Assembly (NCBI RefSeq): GCF_017052585.1
Contig: NZ_JAFFHZ010000001.1
Coordinates: forward strand, 868,001-932,000
Length of the DNA: 64,000 nt
Source: Paenibacillus apiarius
GTDB lineage: Bacteria > Bacillota > Bacilli > Paenibacillales > Paenibacillaceae
Reading direction: 5' to 3'
The notes beneath the pieces were generated by a model. It was not told the origin of the DNA, made no database searches, and saw nothing but the letters and a program-made list of their open reading frames with translations. The translations under genes and the position numbers were made by a program. How positions within the stretch are numbered: the first letter of the stretch is position 1; every line of letters starts with the position of its first letter. Below, piece by piece: positions 51,824-60,356 of the stretch.

Positions 51824-53032
51824 TCACATTTCTTGCTTCATCTTGTCGAGGAAGCGTCCCATGCGGTCGAGCGCCTCATTCAGCTGCGCGACAGACGTAG
51901 CGTAAGAACAACGGATGAAGCCTTCCCCGCCCAAGCCGAACACGTCGCCGGGCACTGCCGCAACCTTTGCTTCGAATAACAGCCGATGGGCAAATTGCTC
52001 CGAAGTCAGTCCCGTCGATTGAATGGATGGAAAAGCATAGAATGCCCCCTGCGGCTCATGGCAGTCAAGTCCGATCTCCCGGAAGCCCTTGACGACCAAA
52101 CGGCGGCGTTGATTGTATGACTCCACCATTTGGGCTTTCTCTTCATGGCCGTTCTTCAACGCTTCCAACGCAGCCACCTGCCCCATAATCGGCGCACACA
52201 TGACCGTATATTGGTGAATTTTCAACATCGCTGCAATAATTTCTTTATGTCCGCACGCATAACCCATGCGCCAGCCCGTCATCGCAAACGCCTTGGAGAA
52301 GCCGCTCACCACAATAGTTCGATCCTTCATGCCCGGAACCGATGCAAAGCTTACGTGCTTCTGATCATAAGTCAGTTCCGCATAGATTTCATCGGAAATA
52401 ACGATTAAATCATGCTCCTCCACCACTTTTGCAATCGGAAGCCAATCCTCGTAAGTCATAATGCCCCCGGTCGGATTGCTCGGATAGCACAGGATGAGCA
52501 CTTTGGATTTCGGCGTTAATTTTGCTTTGAGCGCTTCAGCCGTCAATTTGAACTGGTTCTCGGCAGATGTTTCAATTCCGACCGCCACACCGCCGCCAAT
52601 CGATACGATCGGAGAATATGAAATATAGCAAGGCTCTGGAATCATTATTTCATCGCCTGGCGACACGAGCGTCCGCAACGCTAAATCAATCGCCTCCGAG
52701 CCGCCGACCGTAACGAGAATCTCGTCCGCCGGATTGTACGTGATCTGGAACGAATCGTGCAAATATTCGGCAATCGCCTCGCGCAGCTCAGGCATCCCCG
52801 CGTTGGATGTATATTTGGTGCGTCCCCGTTCCAATGAGTATACGCATGCCTCCCGCACATGCCATGGCGTGCAGAAATCCGGCTCTCCGACGCCAAGCGT
52901 AATAATGTCTTTGCTCGCATTCGCCATGTCGAAGAATTTGCGAATGCCTGAAGGTGGGATGTCTCTGACCAACGGATTGATATAATTTCCCATGGAGCGC
53001 ATCGTCGCTTGCTTATCCTCTTCCTTAATCAT
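51824..53032 (-). CDS. Class I aminotransferase, AlaT-like
   Basis: This 402-residue PLP enzyme has AAAGGTGATGTGTC before the ATG. Signatures are 'LGVGEPDFCTPWHVREA', 'CYPSNPTGGIM', 'VISDEIYAELTYD' and the cofactor lysine in 'VVSGFSKAFAMTGWRMGYACG'. It lies 13 bp downstream of an Lrp-type regulator, the same pairing as B. subtilis alaR-alaT (yugG-yugH). Alanine transaminase activity is therefore likely, though the sequence alone would fit aromatic or aspartate use too. Confidence 0.88.
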   Translation of the reverse strand: MIKEEDKQATMRSMGNYINPLVRDIPPSGIRKFFDMANASKDIITLGVGEPDFCTPWHVREACVYSLERGRTKYTSNAGMPELREAIAEYLHDSFQITYNPADEILVTVGGSEAIDLALRTLVSPGDEIMIPEPCYISYSPIVSIGGGVAVGIETSAENQFKLTAEALKAKLTPKSKVLILCYPSNPTGGIMTYEDWLPIAKVVEEHDLIVISDEIYAELTYDQKHVSFASVPGMKDRTIVVSGFSKAFAMTGWRMGYACGHKEIIAAMLKIHQYTVMCAPIMGQVAALEALKNGHEEKAQMVESYNQRRRLVVKGFREIGLDCHEPQGAFYAFPSIQSTGLTSEQFAHRLLFEAKVAAVPGDVFGLGGEGFIRCSYATSVAQLNEALDRMGRFLDKMKQEM

Positions 53033-53045
53033 GACACATCACCTT

Positions 53046-53546
53046 TCACGGGGATACTACGAGGCGATGATCGTCCTCGCGGTCTTCATAAATAATGCCT
53101 TCTTGCTTATATTTCTTCAATATAAAATGCGTCTTCGTCGAAAGCACCGATTCAATCGGAGACAGCTTGTCAGATACGAACGATGCGACTTCACGCAAGT
53201 TCTTCCCTTCGACTTCCACGAGCAAATCATACGCGCCGGACATAAGGTAGACGGATTTCACCTGCGGGAACAAGTAGATGCGCTCCGCAATGCCTTCGAA
53301 GCCGCGGCCGCGCTCAGGCGTAATCTGAACCTCAATCAGCGCCGTCACTTTCTCGTCGTTCACCTTGCTCCAATTCAGGACTGTCGCATATTTAACGATG
53401 ACGTGATCGTCTTCCATTTCGGTGATGGCCGCTCTGACTTCTTCTTCCTCCACACCAAGCATCGTCGCGATTAAGCCAGGAGAACGACGGGCGTCCTCTT
53501 TCAGCAGCTTCAGTATATTAATGTTTAATTCGCTCAAATCCTTCAT
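53046..53546 (-). CDS. Lrp/AsnC-family regulator, AlaR-like
   Basis: This 166-residue protein has GGGGAGGATTCGTCAT before the ATG. The N-terminal helix-turn-helix ('LNINILKLLKEDARRSPGLIATMLGVEEEEVRAAI') and the C-terminal RAM domain ('VTALIEVQITPERGRGFEGIAERIY', 'VYLMSGAYDLLVEVEG') are typical. It sits directly upstream of the aminotransferase and probably activates it in response to an amino acid. Confidence 0.9.
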   Translation of the reverse strand: MKDLSELNINILKLLKEDARRSPGLIATMLGVEEEEVRAAITEMEDDHVIVKYATVLNWSKVNDEKVTALIEVQITPERGRGFEGIAERIYLFPQVKSVYLMSGAYDLLVEVEGKNLREVASFVSDKLSPIESVLSTKTHFILKKYKQEGIIYEDREDDHRLVVSP

Positions 53547-53583
53547 ATGACGAATCCTCCCCCGGCCTGGATAAATAGCAAGT

Positions 53584-53643
53584 GTTCAAAGGGGCACTGC
53601 TCCACCCTGGGATGCTTCGTGATCCGAAAGGGGCTTTTTGAAC
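53584..53643. repeat. Short intergenic repeat, copy C of the A/B family
   Basis: Sixty bp with inverted ends GTTCAAA (53584-53590) / TTTGAAC (53637-53643). Its outer 40 bp, read on the minus strand, align with the left end of copy B: TAGTTCAAAAAG versus TAGTTTAAAAAG, then GATCACGAAGC versus GATCACGATGC. The core hairpin of A and B is missing. Confidence 0.6.
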
Positions 53644-53768
53644 TACCTCTATAAGGCCGTTTTCAGTTGGTATGCCTATTATGATACACCTTATTACAAC
53701 TTCCTGCCAAGAACCACCTATGCCGTATTCCCAGGTCTATCCGGATCTGCTCCTGGCCGCCGGCTAAT

Positions 53769-53804
53769 ATGAAAATAGCCGTCCTTCCACAATGGAAAGA
53801 CGGC
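53769..53804 (-). terminator. Rho-independent terminator of the coat protein gene
   Basis: GCCGTCTTTCCA pairs with TGGAAGGACGGC over a three-base loop on the minus strand, followed by TATTTTC. It lies 22 bp after the stop. Confidence 0.85.
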
Positions 53805-53825
53805 GCTATCGGCCGGAGCGAATGA

Positions 53826-54215
53826 TTACATGTAATTAGGGGAATGGCTGCCTTGATAGTTCCCTTGTGTATAGTTGTTGTTATTGTAATTATGCTGCTG
53901 GCCGCTCAGCTTCTGCTGTACGAACTGGTTCGTTTTCATCTGCGTTTGTTGATTTTGCTGCAGCTGCTTATTTACTTCCTGACGCAGCGCCGGCGAAGCC
54001 ACGGAATACATATTGTTCTGCTCCATTAGAGTGAACAATTCTCCCTGCATCTTGAGCGTGCTGTTCGTCAAATCGGTAAACATTTGCCGGACCGTCGGGC
54101 ACGCCGCCTCCGTAACGCCTGTCGCATATTCGCGCGACGTGCGTTTCAAATCGGCCAATATCGTATATAACAAATCTTCCTCAGCCATGAACCCGCTGTT
54201 TCGTGTATTGTTCAT
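53826..54215 (-). CDS. CotF-like spore coat protein
   Basis: This protein has 129 residues from the ATG at 54215 (AGGAGG 11 nt upstream). 'EEDLLYTILADLKRTSREYATGVTEAACPTVRQMFTDLTNSTLKMQGELFTLM' is the coat F helical bundle. A Gln/Asn-rich tail ('QQNQQTQMKTNQFVQQKLSG', then Asn/Tyr-rich) follows, common in coat proteins. It lies 34 bp after another coat-type gene and the pair is probably one late-sporulation operon. Confidence 0.88.
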   Translation of the reverse strand: MNNTRNSGFMAEEDLLYTILADLKRTSREYATGVTEAACPTVRQMFTDLTNSTLKMQGELFTLMEQNNMYSVASPALRQEVNKQLQQNQQTQMKTNQFVQQKLSGQQHNYNNNNYTQGNYQGSHSPNYM

Positions 54216-54249
54216 CGTCAACATTGCCTCCTGCTCTTATTTGACTATG

Positions 54250-54513
54250 TTATTGCGATTGAGATTGCTGCGGTTGGGTCGGCGCCAGCTGAGCGTGCTG
54301 CTGCAGTGTCTGCACAAGAATATTCATATGCTGCTGATGAGTGGACACCATATGCGTCAGCGCTTGCTGAACCGTCGTATTCGCCGAGCTGGCGGCGGTT
54401 GCCGCGCATTGCTTGATCAGCAGATCTTCATTCGAGATCGAATCGGCTATATACTCTAATTCTTTGGCGGTCAGCGGTTTCATGGTCAGATGATTTTGTT
54501 GTCCATATTGCAT
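54250..54513 (-). CDS. Small spore coat-type protein
   Basis: This 87-residue protein has GGAAGGAGATCATGCCAA before the ATG. 'MKPLTAKELEYIADSISNEDLLIKQCAATAASS' and the helical 'VQQALTHMVSTHQQHMNILVQTLQQH' resemble the CotF-related short coat proteins of Bacillales, with a Gln/Pro/Ser tail. A role in the spore coat is inferred from similarity and from the partner gene downstream. Confidence 0.75.
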   Translation of the reverse strand: MQYGQQNHLTMKPLTAKELEYIADSISNEDLLIKQCAATAASSANTTVQQALTHMVSTHQQHMNILVQTLQQHAQLAPTQPQQSQSQ

Positions 54514-54645
54514 TTGGCATGATCTCCTTCCATCTCTTGTATGTTCGCGTACTATGTGTATTATGGACCCAGCAATAGGAAAATATGTAATGCAAACAAC
54601 GAAAACAAATTGTCTGGTAAGCTGAATCGCTTGATGCCGTGAATT

Positions 54646-54671
54646 CCAGCTGCCTCATGATTGGCAGCTGG
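54646..54671 (-). terminator. Possible terminator after the MFS gene
   Basis: CCAGCTGCC pairs with GGCAGCTGG over an 8-nt loop. Neither side has a strong T tract, so the direction is unsure; it lies 40 bp after the MFS stop. Confidence 0.4.
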
Positions 54672-54711
54672 TTTACGGCTGCTCGTCTAGCTCCCGCTTC
54701 ATCTTTGCTTC

Positions 54712-55959
54712 TTAGCTTCCCGGTTTCTTTCGATGCTTTTCCAGACCGTCCGGGTGTCTGCTCGCATGCGGGCGCTTCACTAACGGCTGCATGAACCATG
54801 CGCTTAACACAGGCGCTGCGCCGATAACCGTGAGAAATACGATAATCGCCGTATTGTTCGTTCGCCATTGAACCAGAGCGATAAAGGCCGCGATGCCCGC
54901 CATCCGCCCGATGATCAAACCAAATTCCCGCAGTACAGTGAGCTCGACGCGCTGGCTGACCGACTCCTTATCGACCGCCATAATATCGAATGTGGATGAT
55001 GTCATCGGTATAGTGAACAGCGGCGAGAAGAGGGAAGTTATAATACCGAACATAAGCAGCGTCCCATATTTGATCTGAAAATATAATGGGGTAACCGCGA
55101 GCGCCATCGCTACCGCGCCGAGCAATATCCCTTTGGCACGGTAAGATACTTCAAAGAAACGCCCTGCCACATAGAAGCTGGCCAGCGCAACCGCAGAGGT
55201 AATAAGTGTGTAATTGCCGAGCTTCAGTTCATTGGCAGTGGCAATATACACGATCAGCCCGACGAGAAAAGCGAACACGCCATCGCGTATTCCTTGTGAC
55301 GCCAAAGCCGGCAGAGCGGTGCGCCAAGGACTGTGCAGAGGACGTACCCAAGTGAACGGAAGCGCCCAGCAATAATGGCCTTCCGGCGGACGTTTGTGAA
55401 GCCAGAAGCTAATAATGACCGCTCCGATAAAGACAACAAAGGAGATGGTAAATATGATCGGATAGCCGCGGCTATCGCCAAGCGTGGAGATGAGAAAGCC
55501 CGAAGCCCAAGGCGCTGCCATCCCGCAGCCCGATCCGATAAATCCGACCCAGCCATTGAACAAATCGCGGTTGGCCGCATCCGTCACTTCAAAATATACG
55601 ACATTGAAGGCCAGCCAGAAGGCCCCGGAAGCGGCACCCAGCGTTAAGCCGAGCGGCCATATGTAATGAACAGCCTCCTTATCGATCCACAAAACCACGG
55701 CGTAAAAGATGCCGGCAAGCCCGATGCCAAGGCGCAGGCAGTTCATTTTGTTGCCTTCTTTAACCCATTTGCCGGCGAAATAGAACATGAGCCCGATTGC
55801 AATTTGCTGGCTGAACGCAAACCAGCCGATGAGTGAATAATCCGACTTCGCTTTCCAAAGAAAAACGTTGACAAACGTCCCTGACAGGGCGTTCGCCAAC
55901 GAGAATAGACCGTATACGACCAACAACAAGATGGATTGGCCGTCCAGACGCGCCTTCAC
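54712..55959 (-). CDS. Major facilitator superfamily transporter
   Basis: This 415-residue protein starts with GTG after GGGGAGGTTTACCTTC. About 12 transmembrane segments are predicted ('ILLLVVYGLFSLANALSGTF', 'GLMFYFAGKWVKEG', 'WPLGLTLGAASGAFWLAFNVVYF' and so on). It resembles the YqgE/YfkF-type MFS proteins of Bacillales. The substrate is unknown. The C-terminal tail is basic ('KRPHASRHPDGLEKHRKK'). Confidence 0.85.
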   Translation of the reverse strand: MKARLDGQSILLLVVYGLFSLANALSGTFVNVFLWKAKSDYSLIGWFAFSQQIAIGLMFYFAGKWVKEGNKMNCLRLGIGLAGIFYAVVLWIDKEAVHYIWPLGLTLGAASGAFWLAFNVVYFEVTDAANRDLFNGWVGFIGSGCGMAAPWASGFLISTLGDSRGYPIIFTISFVVFIGAVIISFWLHKRPPEGHYCWALPFTWVRPLHSPWRTALPALASQGIRDGVFAFLVGLIVYIATANELKLGNYTLITSAVALASFYVAGRFFEVSYRAKGILLGAVAMALAVTPLYFQIKYGTLLMFGIITSLFSPLFTIPMTSSTFDIMAVDKESVSQRVELTVLREFGLIIGRMAGIAAFIALVQWRTNNTAIIVFLTVIGAAPVLSAWFMQPLVKRPHASRHPDGLEKHRKKPGS

Positions 55960-56038
55960 GAAGGTAAACCTCCCCGCTTCCGTGGGCTTGCACCCATTTC
56001 GTTACAGCTTTTAAGTTACCCCAAAGCGCGCGTCTTAT

Positions 56039-56581
56039 TTATTCTGATTTCGTATTGCGTACATTTTCCATTAATGGTTCACGATATGTCTCTGCCAGCA
56101 CCTTCGATACTTGAAAGCAGGACGTGCATACATATACATCCAATTGAAACGGCGCTGTAAGCAGCGGCTGCTTGATAGTCTCAGGGATGTGGGGCGCGAA
56201 CTGGGCAGAAGGGAGCGTTTCTTTGCCGATAAGCATCATGTATTCCCGGCACTGCGGGCATTCAGGAACTTCTGGCTGCTCATGCAGCACCTTGTCTACG
56301 CCTTCTTGGTAGCGCAGCGCATCCGGTTCGCTAAATAGAACGGAATCGTCATCCCAGCCAAAGTTGGACCAGCCTTTCTCTTCCGGCTCATCTGTATCCG
56401 CATCGGATGCTTGTTCGTTGCGCGCATCCTTCGCGTCATCTTCATCGTGTTCGATCATGACGTTCAAACTCCGATAAGCATTCAATTCATTATGGCAGTG
56501 CGGGCATTCCTCTTCCGGCCCCAATACCTCGTCCCATACAATTTCCGTATCGCACCAAGGACAGATTGTCGTGCTGCTCAT
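56039..56581 (-). CDS. Acidic protein with two zinc-ribbon-like motifs
   Basis: This 180-residue protein has an N-terminal CPWC...CPHC ribbon (residues 8-29) and a C-terminal CPQC...CTSC pair (about 108-155). Between them is a very acidic stretch ('EHDEDDAKDARNEQASDADTDEPEEKG'). I recognise no named family beyond uncharacterised Bacillales proteins. Metal-dependent nucleic-acid or protein binding is a reasonable guess. It precedes the MFS gene by 79 bp on the same strand. Confidence 0.75.
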   Translation of the reverse strand: MSSTTICPWCDTEIVWDEVLGPEEECPHCHNELNAYRSLNVMIEHDEDDAKDARNEQASDADTDEPEEKGWSNFGWDDDSVLFSEPDALRYQEGVDKVLHEQPEVPECPQCREYMMLIGKETLPSAQFAPHIPETIKQPLLTAPFQLDVYVCTSCFQVSKVLAETYREPLMENVRNTKSE

Positions 56582-56612
56582 TGTCCATCATCAAACCTTT
56601 CCTTTATAGGTA

Positions 56613-56779
56613 GTTTAAAAAGTGTCATTTTGATCACGATGCGTATCTGAAAGCAAAAGCGGCATCGAATCTTGCATTCACCCTCGAAGTCCGGTGCTCG
56701 TGTAGTCTTGCCTACACTCCGCTCCTCCTTCTTCGGCTTCTTGCAACCTTCTCGGTGCTAAAAATTCCACTTTTTAAAC
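56613..56779. repeat. Intergenic repeat element, copy B, with perfect 12-bp inverted ends
   Basis: 167 bp bounded by GTTTAAAAAGTG (56613-56624) and its exact inverse (56768-56779). The core matches copy A at 7571-7729 and contains the perfect hairpin GTGTAG-TCTTGC-CTACAC (56700-56717) nested in a longer imperfect one (CGAAG...CTTCG). There is no open frame and no clear target duplication. Confidence 0.82.
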
Positions 56780-56796
56780 CCGATTTCATTTTAAGC

Positions 56797-56877
56797 CTAA
56801 ATATTTACCCAATACACAATTCCGATAATGACAAATAGCGCGGCTAAAGCAAACAGCGTTCCCCATAAGTACTTCAT
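56797..56877 (-). CDS. 26-residue single-span membrane peptide
   Basis: The ATG at 56877 follows GGAGGTCATTC, an ideal ribosome site, and the frame ends in TAG at 56797. The peptide begins MKYLWGTLF and is almost entirely one hydrophobic helix ending 'YWVNI'. It lies 30 bp downstream of the DUF350 gene and next to repeat copy B. Too small for family assignment. The strong ribosome site, not homology, is the evidence. Confidence 0.6.
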   Translation of the reverse strand: MKYLWGTLFALAALFVIIGIVYWVNI

Positions 56878-56907
56878 GAATGACCTCCGCGGTATAATCC
56901 AATCACA

Positions 56908-57327
56908 CTACTTGATGCTCGAACCAATAATGTAGGACAACGATACCGAGATAATCATCGCCAGGAGACCCACCGCCCGATTGTCTTTCTGTATCTCATT
57001 GTCCAAATTAAAATACGGCATCAAAAAGCCGAACAAAAAGTAAGCCACAAGCAATAGTACATAACCAATTATCGCCCATGTCAACGAAGCGTATAACGAG
57101 TCCCGCGCTTCAATCCCGAAGCGAAAAATATTGCATATCCCAAATATTTTCCCCGATGTCGCCAGGGCAACGCTAATATTTCCTTTGCGAATCTCGTCCC
57201 AGCACTTATAACGCGTTACCAATTCAAATACGGATAACAACAGCACCAGAGCGAGCAGCGCCACCGAAAAATACGCTATCATCGATACGTACGGATTGCT
57301 AAGCCATTGTTCAATTAGATGTTCCAC
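56908..57327 (-). CDS. DUF350 family membrane protein
   Basis: This protein has 139 residues from a GTG at 57327, which has GGGGAGGACAACA upstream; a longer frame would need a TTG before the ribosome site. Four transmembrane helices are predicted. 'IRKGNISVALATSGKIFGICNIF' and 'EIQKDNRAVGLLAMIISVSLSYIIGSSI' match the duplicated helical hairpin of DUF350. The function of the family is unknown; some members sit in stress or stalling loci. It follows mutS2 by 27 bp. Confidence 0.85.
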   Translation of the reverse strand: MEHLIEQWLSNPYVSMIAYFSVALLALVLLLSVFELVTRYKCWDEIRKGNISVALATSGKIFGICNIFRFGIEARDSLYASLTWAIIGYVLLLVAYFLFGFLMPYFNLDNEIQKDNRAVGLLAMIISVSLSYIIGSSIK

Positions 57328-57354
57328 TGTTGTCCTCCCCACGTTCAAGAATGA

Positions 57355-59712
57355 TTACTTCAACTCCGCCACGGTTACTCCCGTGCCGCCTTCGCCATAA
57401 TTGCCGAGACGGAAGCTCTTTACATGCTTATGCCTGCGTAAAAATTCTTGAATGCCGGTGCGAAGGATTCCCGTTCCTTTGCCATGGATAATGTATACCT
57501 GACCCAAGTTGCCAAGCAGCGCCTCATCCAAGAAACGATCCACTTCCATCATCGCCTCTTCCAGGTTGGCCCCCCGCAAATCAAGCTCGGACCGGACATT
57601 TTCTCCACGTGTGCGCTTCACGTTCATGCCGGATTGCACCTGCTTCGCTTCCGACTTGGACGAGGACAGCAGCTCCAAATCATCGAGGCGAACCTTCATC
57701 TTCAAAATGCCGAGCTGAACAACGGCTTCCTGTCCTGCCAGTTCAACGACGGTGCCTTTTTGATTCAAGCTGTATACCATTACTTCGTCGCCGGCTTCGA
57801 TTTTCCGGGCTGCCTTCACGCTCTTCTTCGTCTTCGCGGCAATCTTGCTGGCCGGCGACGCTTCATCAAGCTTTCTGCGGGCTTCCGTCAAACGATGATC
57901 CTTTACCTGAGCCCCTTCCAGAGCCAGCTGCCTCAATTCCGAAATGATCTCTTCCGCTTCGCGGCGGGCTTTCGCAACGATGGCCCGCGCTTCTTCTTCC
58001 GCGCGCGCTACCCGCTTGTCGCGATCCGCTTCCAACTTCTCGCGTTCTTCAGCCAATGCTTGACGCAGCGCCTCCGTCTCGCGCCGCAACCGCTCCGCAG
58101 CCTCGCGTTCCGCTTCCGCTCCCAGACGATTCTCTTCCAATGAAGCGATCATCGTCTCTACCCGCAGATCCTCTTCCGTCACTTCGCCGCGAGCATGCTC
58201 GATAATGGACTTCGACAACCCGAGCCGTTCGGCAATGGCAAATGCATTGCTTCGTCCAGGCACGCCAATCAACAAACGATAGGTTGGACTCAATGTCTGA
58301 ACATCGAACTCCATGCTGGCGTTAATGATGCCTTTGCGTTCGTACGCATACGCCTTCAGCTCGCTATAATGGGTCGTGGCCACCATGCGGCAGCCGAGCT
58401 TATGGATATGCTCCAGAATGGCGATTGCTAATGCCGACCCTTCCGCAGGATCTGTTCCTGCACCCAGTTCATCAAGCAATACCAAGCTCTTCGGCGTCAT
58501 ATGGCCCAATATTCGAATAATATTCGTTAAGTGGCTGGAGAACGTGCTCAAGTTCTGCTCGATGCTCTGCTCGTCTCCGATATCGGCGTATATCGCATCG
58601 AATACGCACATCTGACTGCCTTCCTCCGCCGGAATGAACAGACCTGACATCGCCATAAGGCTCAGCAGCCCCATCGTCTTCAGGGATACCGTCTTGCCGC
58701 CGGTATTTGGACCCGTGACGATGATGGAGGTGTAGGAATTGCCGAGCTCCACATCAATCGGCACGACTTGTTCTGCCGGGATCAACGGATGACGGCCTTT
58801 CTTCAGCTTGATAAAGCCACGGTCGTTCATGCGCGGAATCGATGCCTTCATCTGATGGGCTAATCTGGCTTTGGCAAAAATGAAATCCAATTGCTCCACG
58901 CAATCCGTATCGTACAGCAGCACATCGGCGAGAAGACCGACTTCCTCGGTCAAACGCGACAAAATGCGCTCAATTTCGCGCTCTTCTCTCAGCTTCGTCT
59001 CGCGCAGCTTGTTGTTCATTGCCACGATCGCTTCCGGTTCAATGAAGAGCGTGGCGCCCGAGCTCGATTGATCATGCACGATACCACCGTAATGTCCGCG
59101 ATATTCCTGCTTCACCGGAATGACGTACCGATCATTGCGAATCGTAACTAACTGATCCTGGAGCATTTTTTGTCCGCTCTGCGAACGAATCATGGATTCC
59201 AGCTTTTCACGAATGCGCGTTTCCCCGATGCGCAGCTCACGGCGTACGGTCGCCAATTCCGTGCTGGCTTGATCCAATACGTCGCCCTGCTCGTCGATAC
59301 AATGGCGAATATCTTCCTCCAGCGCCTTCTGGTCGCTGATGGATTGCGCCAATTCATGGATGAGCGGCACCGGATTGTCTTCATGAACGCTTGCTATATG
59401 CCGGGCGACACGTCTGCCTGACAAGAGCAGCAACGAAATATCCCACAGCTCGCTTGCGCTGAGCATGGCATTGATGCGCGCGCGCTTGATGGAGCCGCGA
59501 ATATCCTTCACCCCGGAAAACGGCGCTCCGCCCTTAAGGCGCTCTACCGTCATCGCTTCATCTGTCGCCTGCAAACGGCGCTTCACTTCATCTAAATGTG
59601 TGCTCGGCTGCAATGCCAGCGCAGACTGTTCTCCCAGCGGGGTCGCCGCGTGCTGCGCTAATGACTGCAGTATTTTATGGTAATCCATCGTGTTTAAAAT
59701 TTTCGAATCCAA
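57355..59712 (-). CDS. mutS2: Endonuclease MutS2
   Basis: This 785-residue protein starts with TTG, and the start aligns with known MutS2 proteins ('MDSKILNTMDYHKILQSL'). Core and lever domains precede the ABC-type ATPase, whose P-loop is 'VTGPNTGGKTVSLKTMGLL' and Walker B 'SLVLLDELGAGTDPAEGSAL'. A long coiled coil follows ('ERLRRETEALRQALAEEREKLEADRDK'), then the C-terminal Smr nuclease domain ('ELDLRGANLEEAMMEVDRFLDEA', 'VYIIHGKGTGILR'). In Bacillus it acts on stalled or collided ribosomes and in recombination control. It lies in the cvpA neighbourhood, as in other Bacillales. Confidence 0.95.
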   Translation of the reverse strand: MDSKILNTMDYHKILQSLAQHAATPLGEQSALALQPSTHLDEVKRRLQATDEAMTVERLKGGAPFSGVKDIRGSIKRARINAMLSASELWDISLLLLSGRRVARHIASVHEDNPVPLIHELAQSISDQKALEEDIRHCIDEQGDVLDQASTELATVRRELRIGETRIREKLESMIRSQSGQKMLQDQLVTIRNDRYVIPVKQEYRGHYGGIVHDQSSSGATLFIEPEAIVAMNNKLRETKLREEREIERILSRLTEEVGLLADVLLYDTDCVEQLDFIFAKARLAHQMKASIPRMNDRGFIKLKKGRHPLIPAEQVVPIDVELGNSYTSIIVTGPNTGGKTVSLKTMGLLSLMAMSGLFIPAEEGSQMCVFDAIYADIGDEQSIEQNLSTFSSHLTNIIRILGHMTPKSLVLLDELGAGTDPAEGSALAIAILEHIHKLGCRMVATTHYSELKAYAYERKGIINASMEFDVQTLSPTYRLLIGVPGRSNAFAIAERLGLSKSIIEHARGEVTEEDLRVETMIASLEENRLGAEAEREAAERLRRETEALRQALAEEREKLEADRDKRVARAEEEARAIVAKARREAEEIISELRQLALEGAQVKDHRLTEARRKLDEASPASKIAAKTKKSVKAARKIEAGDEVMVYSLNQKGTVVELAGQEAVVQLGILKMKVRLDDLELLSSSKSEAKQVQSGMNVKRTRGENVRSELDLRGANLEEAMMEVDRFLDEALLGNLGQVYIIHGKGTGILRTGIQEFLRRHKHVKSFRLGNYGEGGTGVTVAELK

Positions 59713-59863
59713 TTCTAGTCACGACTCCTCTCGCTGTAATTATATCGAAAGACCTAATTGAAGGCTATTCATGTCTGAACATGCCACTTATGTTTATCGC
59801 GGATAAGGTTACAATAATTGTTGCACAAACCTATACCCTTCAAACAAGTAAGGAGGAAAGTCC

Positions 59864-60220
59864 ATGAGTTTTCTCGGTCATGTCGTTCGATTTATTGTGG
59901 CAGCCATTGTGTTGATGGTCACGGGCTGGATTGTGCCAATGTTTGCCGTAGGCGGCTTCTGGAGTGCCTTAATCCTCGCCTTGATCATTGCCTTGTTCGG
60001 CTGGATTGTCGAAGGCATTTTTGGAAAAAAAGTTACGCCGTTCGGTCGGGGTATCGTTGGCTTTTTAGTCAGCGCCCTCGTCATTTACGTCGCCCAATTC
60101 TTTGTAGCCGGCGTATCGGTCACCATCCTCGGAGCGATTTTGGCTGCCTTGGTCATCGGGTTGATTGACTTGTTCATCCCAATCGCCTCTCCGTTCGAAG
60201 CCGGACGCGAAGCGAAATAA
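59864..60220 (+). CDS. Small four-helix membrane protein (YvlD / 'phage holin family')
   Basis: This 118-residue protein has AAGGAGGAAAGTCC before its ATG. It has four hydrophobic segments, with 'WIVPMFAVGGFWSALILALIIALFGWIVE' and 'LVIGLIDLFIPIASPF' characteristic of the YvlD-type family that databases call phage holin. Nothing around it suggests a phage, so the name is misleading. The function is unknown; YvlD is linked to envelope stress in B. subtilis. Confidence 0.8.
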   Translation: MSFLGHVVRFIVAAIVLMVTGWIVPMFAVGGFWSALILALIIALFGWIVEGIFGKKVTPFGRGIVGFLVSALVIYVAQFFVAGVSVTILGAILAALVIGLIDLFIPIASPFEAGREAK

Positions 60221-60356
60221 TCCGAAGGCTGCCGCTTCACGCCATCAGTCCTTTCCAGACGATATGCCGAATCACTCCAATTCTGTATTTTTGCCCGACA
60301 AAGAATGGCAAAAAAGGAGTGAATCAGCTACACTGTTATGGAAAAGGAGGATGAGC

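Noticed and set aside
54514-54560. Sigma-E or sigma-K promoter of the coat gene pair
   Set aside because: CATACAAG and CATATTTT resemble -10 elements, but no -35 element lies at the required spacing.
59864-60220. Prophage, because of the 'phage holin family' protein
   Set aside because: The family name is misleading; the YvlD-type membrane protein stands among housekeeping genes and no other phage gene is near.
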